Source: Microbacterium sp. MF43 (GTDB lineage Bacteria; Actinomycetota; Actinomycetes; Actinomycetales; Microbacteriaceae). From it: DNA of 64,000 bases. Position 1 is the first letter of the stretch; every line of letters begins with the position of its first letter. Both the position numbers and the translations under genes were made by a program. The stretch lies in assembly GCF_012847295.1 (NCBI RefSeq), contig NZ_JABBDY010000001.1:186001-250000 (forward strand), written 5' to 3'. Below the pieces are notes generated by a model. It ran no database searches and was not told where the DNA came from. It saw only the letters and a program-made list of their open reading frames with translations. Shown here piece after piece: positions 60,701-64,000 of the stretch.

Positions 60701-60728
60701 CGACCCCGGAGACCCGCCCGGGCCGTGA
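54789..60728 (+). CDS. giant exported beta-propeller / Ig-like / FN3 protein
   Basis: The 1979-aa protein starts with a short basic region and hydrophobic helix (about 5-30) acting as signal peptide or anchor. Residues about 35-385 look like a beta-propeller (repeated short strands with Gly-Asp turns). From about 390 to 1490 there are roughly ten Ig-like/cadherin-like beta-sandwich modules, several with the VLxNDxDP pattern (LPVLMNDHDPNED, IPVLANDISP). About three fibronectin III-like modules (about 1495-1790) and a C-terminal Trp/Tyr-rich domain of about 190 residues follow. No sortase motif or C-terminal helix is seen. Paired Cys occur in the later modules, as expected outside the cell. It is probably a surface or wall-spanning protein. 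An in-frame GTG three bases earlier is also possible. Confidence 0.88.
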   Translation: MRRSTAGGLIATAAVVAVVIGAGVVWPGLDAQETPDVDTAVWALQTGDGRRYARVNTSVGELDTVRGISNPDQVVQTDDAAYIFSDSFSKVTRIDEALPTDLDEQALRASASTPAGTTDVVTAGDFVAYRTEVGGVFAGLLSRGEPAQVDPFPSGDEDAPRYAADAIALDERGILFAYSRDDGSVVRYDIRTGAVAGRDALEADGLSTPAVTAAGDVWAVIDTDDGDVWLRGGEGARRATATGAVIAGKPDADGTAVYLADETGLVRIPADGSDFDVAAGGTGTVLGTPAQPVVHDDEVFAAWLGQGDGGGWLWRSSDSSMTPLDYGDGDLADQRRPVFVASERAIILNETRSGWAWSVPDGGLIPSSQDWSLDDRIDPDAVPSEEQLPVVLDPKPPIAEPDAFGLRPGSLTTLPVLMNDHDPNEDVLSIDPASVTGLDPGFGSVSITDDGQRLAVRATPQASGSATFSYAVTDGTSQGGLLSKPTTVTLTAAGASADSAPQWCGVERCLVEWPQPEVARGGTVTVPVLPGWVDPEGDPLLLLAVENPSGIGSVAATPSGDVVYQHSDDGGGGEELVELIVTIADTRGQATEKSLLVRVSPEPQLYAQSFAVVDTVGSLTVDVADHVTGTAGTLTLDSVRVLDDAAATATVVDGSTEFDFSASAAGTFRVDFTVTDGVTDANGTARITLLPADAPADLATSPVVAFVRPQQDATLDVFAAVSNPTRRVLLLSDVVATADEGASLSVDAVGQNNLRVSGTTATGAAGRLGTVSYVVSDGTDDRGSRVEGEATVYLLPPAPELAPIAVDDTIVVRAGAQIDIPVLANDISPAGGRPILNPASVASSTDEALAFASGELLRYLAPTEPGDYGIDYSVFTTGAPALADTATVRVRVLADDTNRAPLPDTLEGRVLSGQSTLIEFDGFGMDPDGDVVTLDRIVAQPERGAAAISADGASILYSSVPGDSGQASFRYRVVDAFGEAGEATVRIGVLDGQANPSPVTFTDYVQVQAGNDSTIRVSPLANDVDPTLGSLAITEVRPDLPPVLMDGSDNPEFDRLDDRILSVNDSTVVIAAGAEPTTMSFLYDIESSSGNTGRGLIVVDVVRESVPDYPVVADTILTAETREDFPEGVDVLADKATWSGGDLSDLTVSLWNPEDGVSVDGWRLSGDLPARTRLIPFAVTGEGASGEVTTYAFLRVPGDDDLALALRAGIVPPEVTELESISFDMDDLVAKPRGARLEVGEGVRVSGARTGASCVFESGSVVRYDAGPGAPWVDSCQVPVRLEGQDDWTHLSVPITVNALDPQPVLRPASMTVGPGETATFDLRDMTSWQLRQDWGGIAYALDYAGSAFDVSVDGSTVTVTGADDAVPGREEAALVSVTSHSLVSPARLILRVGAAPSTLPQGGSAVQQCSQAAGSSCTIDVIGAGGEVNPLPRTPLEVVSVRPTGACVGVGFQVGSATSVVATWTQDAPGATCTASFSVRDAQGRVTNAERDGRVLLDLQGFPKAPASIAQTAYGDGTVTLRVDPGGAALAYPALAGFVVRSGGQEVARCSAEGVCPDIRAPNGDQRTYEAWAVNAVGESKTSVRTVAWAYDAPGAPSGVTWTPVVTGGEGGIVALVIDGVDTAETGILEITSPAGETLRVPVGRGDERVEVRSYRVGSNTSAPVTITPYSRFSLPPGLGGQPSGQSVTVYANGVGAPLNVALSLTSRPTGGDQATVDAVATAQPNGTGSQLRYAIVPYDERSRCTPEVGGDRASFPGLAAGEEHRFFVCVESWYDDTVFGRSSAEAAVRATQTDAAPRGYTFVVDRRPVVEGQEARWRIVADPTSGESPPRNNEVHFEGWGPGTAVYDRDPGIRVYYRHRLWGTESQRGTVTPAPGSAPYQVFARWGIDSCVAGAPLGRTWTSSNGDGAFAWSDERIRFLDENGAALPYTAGSWTVPAGATSVEGVEVTVSWNAAWNLDPTTQRVSAACDPGDPPGP

Positions 60729-60771
60729 ACCGAGGCATCCGATCTTCCCTTCCCCACCGCAGAGGACGAAC

Positions 60772-61737
60772 ATGACCATCACGCAGGAGCAGGCCAGCTG
60801 GTTCAGCCAGACCTTCGCCCAGCTGGCCGACAACGTCGAGCGTGCCGTGCTCGGCAAGCGCCACGTCGTCGAGCTCGTGCTGACGGCGATGCTCAGCGAC
60901 GGTCACGTGCTCCTCGAAGACGTGCCAGGGACGGGCAAGACCTCCCTCGCGCGGGCCATGGCGCAGTCGGTCCAGGGGACGAACACGCGCATCCAGTTCA
61001 CGCCCGACCTGCTGCCGGGCGACATCACGGGCATCAGCGTCTACGACCAGAAGGAAGGCGTGTTCGAGTTCCACGCGGGACCGGTCTTCGCCAACATCGT
61101 GCTCGCCGACGAGATCAACCGGGCGAGCCCCAAGACGCAGTCGGCGCTCCTCGAGGTCATGGAGGAGGGCCGCGTCACGATCGACGGCGTATCCCGTCAG
61201 GTCGGTGTGCCGTTCCTGGTCCTCGCCACGCAGAACCCCGTCGAGCAGGCCGGGACCTACCGCCTTCCGGAGGCGCAGCTCGACCGCTTCATGATGCGCA
61301 CGTCGCTCGGGTATCCCGACCACGCGGCCACCGTCCGCATCCTCGACGGCGCCGCCGTGGCGACCGCCGATCTCGCGCCGATCATCACCCCGCAGGCGCT
61401 CGCCGGCATGGCGGACCTCGCCGCCGAGGTGTATGTCGACGCACTCGTCCTGGACTACATCGCCCGGCTCGTGGACGGCACCCGCTCGGCCGACGAGGTG
61501 CGCCTGGGCGTCAGCATCCGCGGCGCGCTCGCCCTCACCCGGGCCACCCGCACCCGCGCGGCCGCCCAGGGGCGCACCTACGCGACGCCCGACGACGTCA
61601 AAACGCTCGCCGTGCCGGTGCTCTCGCACCGCCTCATCCTGCACCCCGAGGCCGAGTTCGACGGCGTCACGCAGGAAGCGGTGGTCGGCCAGGTCCTGCT
61701 CGACGTCGCACCGCCCAGCCGCCGCGAGGCCGTATGA
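60772..61737 (+). CDS. MoxR-family AAA+ ATPase
   Basis: The 321-aa MoxR-type ATPase has Walker A EDVPGTGKTSLA (Lys56), Walker B IVLADEINRASP (Asp113, Glu114), the family segment ALLEVMEEGRVTIDG, sensor ATQNPVEQAGTY and an arginine-finger region LDRFMMR. A C-terminal lid with SIRGALALTRATRTRAA completes it. MoxR proteins act as chaperone-like ATPases with DUF58 or VWA partners, and a DUF58 gene overlaps its stop by 4 nt. It follows the giant protein by 43 nt in the same direction. Confidence 0.94.
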   Translation: MTITQEQASWFSQTFAQLADNVERAVLGKRHVVELVLTAMLSDGHVLLEDVPGTGKTSLARAMAQSVQGTNTRIQFTPDLLPGDITGISVYDQKEGVFEFHAGPVFANIVLADEINRASPKTQSALLEVMEEGRVTIDGVSRQVGVPFLVLATQNPVEQAGTYRLPEAQLDRFMMRTSLGYPDHAATVRILDGAAVATADLAPIITPQALAGMADLAAEVYVDALVLDYIARLVDGTRSADEVRLGVSIRGALALTRATRTRAAAQGRTYATPDDVKTLAVPVLSHRLILHPEAEFDGVTQEAVVGQVLLDVAPPSRREAV

Positions 61738-63110
61738 GCCTCACCGAGTCCCGCCTCACCCGCACATCGGCGGTCACGAGCACCGGCACGAGCGGTCGCA
61801 CCCAGGTCACCGCGACCGCCGTGACGACGCGTCGCGGTCGCTCGCTCGTCCGCGCTGTCGTATGGGGGACCGGCGTGTGGGCGGTGATCGCGAGGGGCAC
61901 CACCGCCGCCGTGAGCTGGAGCGCTCGCACCGTGCGTCCGGCCGGTGTGCTGGTGGCGCTCGCCGCCTCGGTGGGACTCGGTCTCGGGATCGCCTTCGGA
62001 TGGGTGGAGTGGATGGTGGCCGGTGCGGCCGCGGCCGTGCTGCTCGCGGCATCCGTCCCCTTCCTCTTCGGAGCGCGGTCGTACGACGTCTCGCTCGTGC
62101 TCGCCCACGAGCGCATCGTGGCGGGGGAGGGCGTCACCGGCGAGATCGTCGTGCGCAATGACGGCCGCCGACTCGCTCTGCCGGGACGGCTGGACATCCC
62201 GGTGGGCGCGGGCCTGGTGGAGTTCGGCGTGCCGCTACTGCGGCCGGGGCACACCGTTTCCCAGCCGCTGGACATCCCCGGGCTCCGACGCGGCGTCGTC
62301 AAGGTCGGCCCGGCCACGACGGTGCGCAGCGACCCCGTCGGGCTGCTCCGGCGCGAGCACGCCTTCGAGGACGTGCACGAGGTGTTCGTCCATCCGCGCA
62401 CCACGACCCTGCCGTCGACGAGTGCGGGCCTCATCCGCGATCTGGAGGGCAACCCCACGCGGCGGCTGGTCGACTCCGACATGTCGTTCCACGCGATCCG
62501 CGAGTACGCCCCCGGCGACTCCCGCCGGCACATCCACTGGAAATCCACGGCCAAGACCGGGCGGCTGATGGTGCGCCAGTACGAGGAGTCTCGCCGCTCC
62601 CGCATGGCGGTCGTCCTCGCCGTGGCCGAGCACGAGTATGCGGACGCCGACGAGTTCGAGCTGGCCGTCGGCTGCGCGGCGTCGCTCGGCCTGCGGGCCG
62701 TGCGCGATGCGCGCGACGTCGAGATCGTGACCGGCTCCGAGATCCCGCGCGTCGTACGGGGACGGCTGCGTGCCATCCGGCGCATTCCCGCGGGATCCCC
62801 CCGGCCCATGCTGGACGGCTTCAGCGGCGTGGAGATGCTGGAGAGCACCATGCCCGTGTCGGAGGTCTGCCGACTCACCGCCGAGTCCGACGACCGGCTG
62901 TCGATCGCGTTCGTCGTGGTGGGATCGAAGGTGACGCTCACCCGTCTCCAGCAGGCGGCCCTCGCGTTCCCGGCCGACACAGCCGTCGTCGCGGTGGTCT
63001 GCGACGAGCGCGCCCATCCGCGCATGCAGCCGCTGTCGGCCATCACCGTGCTCACCGTGGGCACGCTCGAGGATCTGTCGGGACTCCTGCTCCGGGGGGC
63101 GACGTCGTGA
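61734..63110 (+). CDS. DUF58 domain membrane protein
   Basis: The 458-aa protein has a Thr/Arg-rich N-terminus and two adjacent transmembrane helices at about residues 74-92 and 94-112. A beta-rich domain follows, then the DUF58 core FHAIREYAPGDSRRHIHWKSTAKTGRLMVRQYEE (about 255-290). The C-terminal part resembles a von Willebrand A-like fold (MAVVLAVAEHEYADADEFELAV). The MoxR-DUF58-transglutaminase order is a widespread module. ATG 61734 overlaps the MoxR stop, and the next gene overlaps its stop by 4 nt. Confidence 0.9.
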   Translation: MSLTESRLTRTSAVTSTGTSGRTQVTATAVTTRRGRSLVRAVVWGTGVWAVIARGTTAAVSWSARTVRPAGVLVALAASVGLGLGIAFGWVEWMVAGAAAAVLLAASVPFLFGARSYDVSLVLAHERIVAGEGVTGEIVVRNDGRRLALPGRLDIPVGAGLVEFGVPLLRPGHTVSQPLDIPGLRRGVVKVGPATTVRSDPVGLLRREHAFEDVHEVFVHPRTTTLPSTSAGLIRDLEGNPTRRLVDSDMSFHAIREYAPGDSRRHIHWKSTAKTGRLMVRQYEESRRSRMAVVLAVAEHEYADADEFELAVGCAASLGLRAVRDARDVEIVTGSEIPRVVRGRLRAIRRIPAGSPRPMLDGFSGVEMLESTMPVSEVCRLTAESDDRLSIAFVVVGSKVTLTRLQQAALAFPADTAVVAVVCDERAHPRMQPLSAITVLTVGTLEDLSGLLLRGATS

Positions 63111-64000
63111 CGGTTCAGGATGCCCCGGCCGCCCCCGACCGCGCACTCGCGTTCGTGCCGCGCATCGTCGCGGGCTCGGTGTTCGCTGCCGTCGTCGTGG
63201 CGATCGCCGCCGTCGCCGCGTGGCCCATCTACCGGTCCTGGCATCTGCTCCTCGTCGTCGCCGTCGGCGCCGGCATCGGTGCCGGGATCGCGGCGGTCGC
63301 GCGGCTGCGGCGATGGAGCGGCTGGGTGGTGTCCGCCGCCCTCGGCATCGCGTTCCTGGTCATCGGGCTGCCGGTCGCGGTGCCCTCGAGGCTCGGCGGC
63401 CCGAGCGAACTCCTCCGCGGTCTCGGAGAGCTGGCGTCCGGAGCCGTGCTGGCCTGGAAGGACCTGGTGACCGTCGAGCTCCCCGTCGGCTCCTATCGGA
63501 ACCTGCTCGTGCCCGCGCTGCTGATCTTCCTGATCGGGACGTGCCTGGTGCTCCTCCTCGCGTGGCGGGACGACCGCATCGCGTACGGCGCCGTGCCGGT
63601 GGCGCTCGCGATGGTGTCGTTCGGGCTCTTCTTCGGCCGTACGACGGTCAGCGATCCGGTCGCGCTGGGTCCCGTCGTGCTCCACACGCCGCTCGAGGCA
63701 GCACTCGGCGCCGCCACCCTGCTGTCCTGTCTTCTGTGGCTCGCGTGGCGCACGCATGATGAGCGCGTGCACGCTCTCCAGCGCGCCGCCGTCTCGAGCG
63801 GCGTCCGCGTCTCGCGTCGCCCTTCGCAGGCGGACCGCCGCCGGACGGCGCTGGGCGCGGGCATGGTCGCCGGCGCGCTGGCCGTGGCGGTGGCCGTCGT
63901 CCCGTTCGCCGCACGCGGGGCGGAGCGCGAGGTGCTCCGCAGCGCCGTCGGCCCCGAGATCGACCTGTCGGCGGCCGTGAGCCCGCTCGCCGAGTACCGC
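63107..64000 (+). CDS. transglutaminase-locus membrane protein, N-terminal part
   Basis: The frame opens with GTG 63107 (GTGA overlap with the DUF58 stop) and stays open for 298 codons to the window edge. It has at least seven hydrophobic helices (about residues 18-38, 45-62, 72-90, 126-146, 150-168, 180-203, 255-273). This is the usual N-terminal membrane half of the transglutaminase-like (DUF3488/TgpA-type) proteins that follow MoxR and DUF58 genes. The catalytic transglutaminase domain would lie beyond the edge, so the assignment rests on position and topology. Confidence 0.75.
   Translation, partial: MTVQDAPAAPDRALAFVPRIVAGSVFAAVVVAIAAVAAWPIYRSWHLLLVVAVGAGIGAGIAAVARLRRWSGWVVSAALGIAFLVIGLPVAVPSRLGGPSELLRGLGELASGAVLAWKDLVTVELPVGSYRNLLVPALLIFLIGTCLVLLLAWRDDRIAYGAVPVALAMVSFGLFFGRTTVSDPVALGPVVLHTPLEAALGAATLLSCLLWLAWRTHDERVHALQRAAVSSGVRVSRRPSQADRRRTALGAGMVAGALAVAVAVVPFAARGAEREVLRSAVGPEIDLSAAVSPLAEYR

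Overview
The window is a chromosomal segment of a high-GC actinobacterium, most likely a Microbacterium or a close relative in Microbacteriaceae. The evidence is G/C-rich third codon positions, frequent GTG and TTG starts, 4-nt gene overlaps, short leaders or none, an actinobacterial-length rpoB (TTG start) and rpoC (GTG start), a DUF3618 operon and a DUF6421 protein. This assignment is inferred from sequence style and gene content, because no rRNA or tRNA gene is present. I find no phage, integrase or transposase gene.

Layout. 1-7.6 kb: the 3' end of an M3 oligopeptidase, a DivIVA-like coiled-coil protein, threonine aldolase, an SDR enzyme, a DUF6421 protein divergent from an Lrp/AsnC regulator, and a diacylglycerol-kinase-family lipid kinase. 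7.65-18.1 kb: nine minus-strand genes that read as one catabolic operon for pyrimidine-derived compounds. In transcription order they are beta-ureidopropionase-like amidase, dihydropyrimidinase, LLM oxidoreductase, a four-gene NMT1-type ABC importer, class III aminotransferase and CoA-acylating methylmalonate-semialdehyde dehydrogenase. A good promoter lies at 18217-18245. 18.3-23.4 kb: a NarL-type two-component system, a convergent hemerythrin-like protein and an ABC exporter pair. 23.5-27.05 kb: small housekeeping or unknown genes (SRPBCC, ComB-like phosphatase, SprT-like protein, TPR protein, spermidine-synthase-like protein) and a 400-bp repeat field. 27.3-32.9 kb: an oligopeptide ABC importer with a double ATPase. 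33.1-35.4 kb: 5-oxoprolinase PxpA and a PxpB-PxpC fusion. 35.4-40.7 kb: two tandem paralogous DUF4062-STAND NTPases (NLR-like architecture). 41.06-48.5 kb: rpoB-rpoC with a strong terminator. 48.5-53.5 kb: a three-gene membrane/stress operon and several unknown membrane or small proteins. 53.65 kb to the end: Ser/Thr kinase, a ~1980-aa exported beta-propeller/Ig-like/FN3 protein, MoxR ATPase, a DUF58 protein and a transglutaminase-locus membrane protein that runs off the window.

How the genes work together. The catabolic operon imports and hydrolyses a cyclic ureide: ring opening by dihydropyrimidinase, decarbamoylation to a beta-amino acid, transamination to (methyl)malonate semialdehyde, then oxidation to acetyl- or propionyl-CoA. 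No dihydropyrimidine dehydrogenase gene lies in the window. The peptide importer beside a 5-oxoprolinase suggests use of peptides or pyroglutamate. The kinase-Ig/FN3-MoxR-DUF58-transglutaminase set is a conserved but functionally undefined envelope locus.

The strongest candidates for something undescribed are these. First, the tandem DUF4062-STAND operon, whose TTGACG-17-TATAAC promoter abuts the rpoB promoter and is followed by a 36-codon leader ORF ending 1 nt before the first NTPase start. Second, the envelope kinase/giant-protein locus. Third, a palindromic TGTCCCGAAGTT repeat family. Fourth, a strong excess of GGATGCC/GGCATCC that distorts codon choice. Eleven genes also carry a TANNNT box 6-8 nt before the start codon, which indicates leaderless transcripts.
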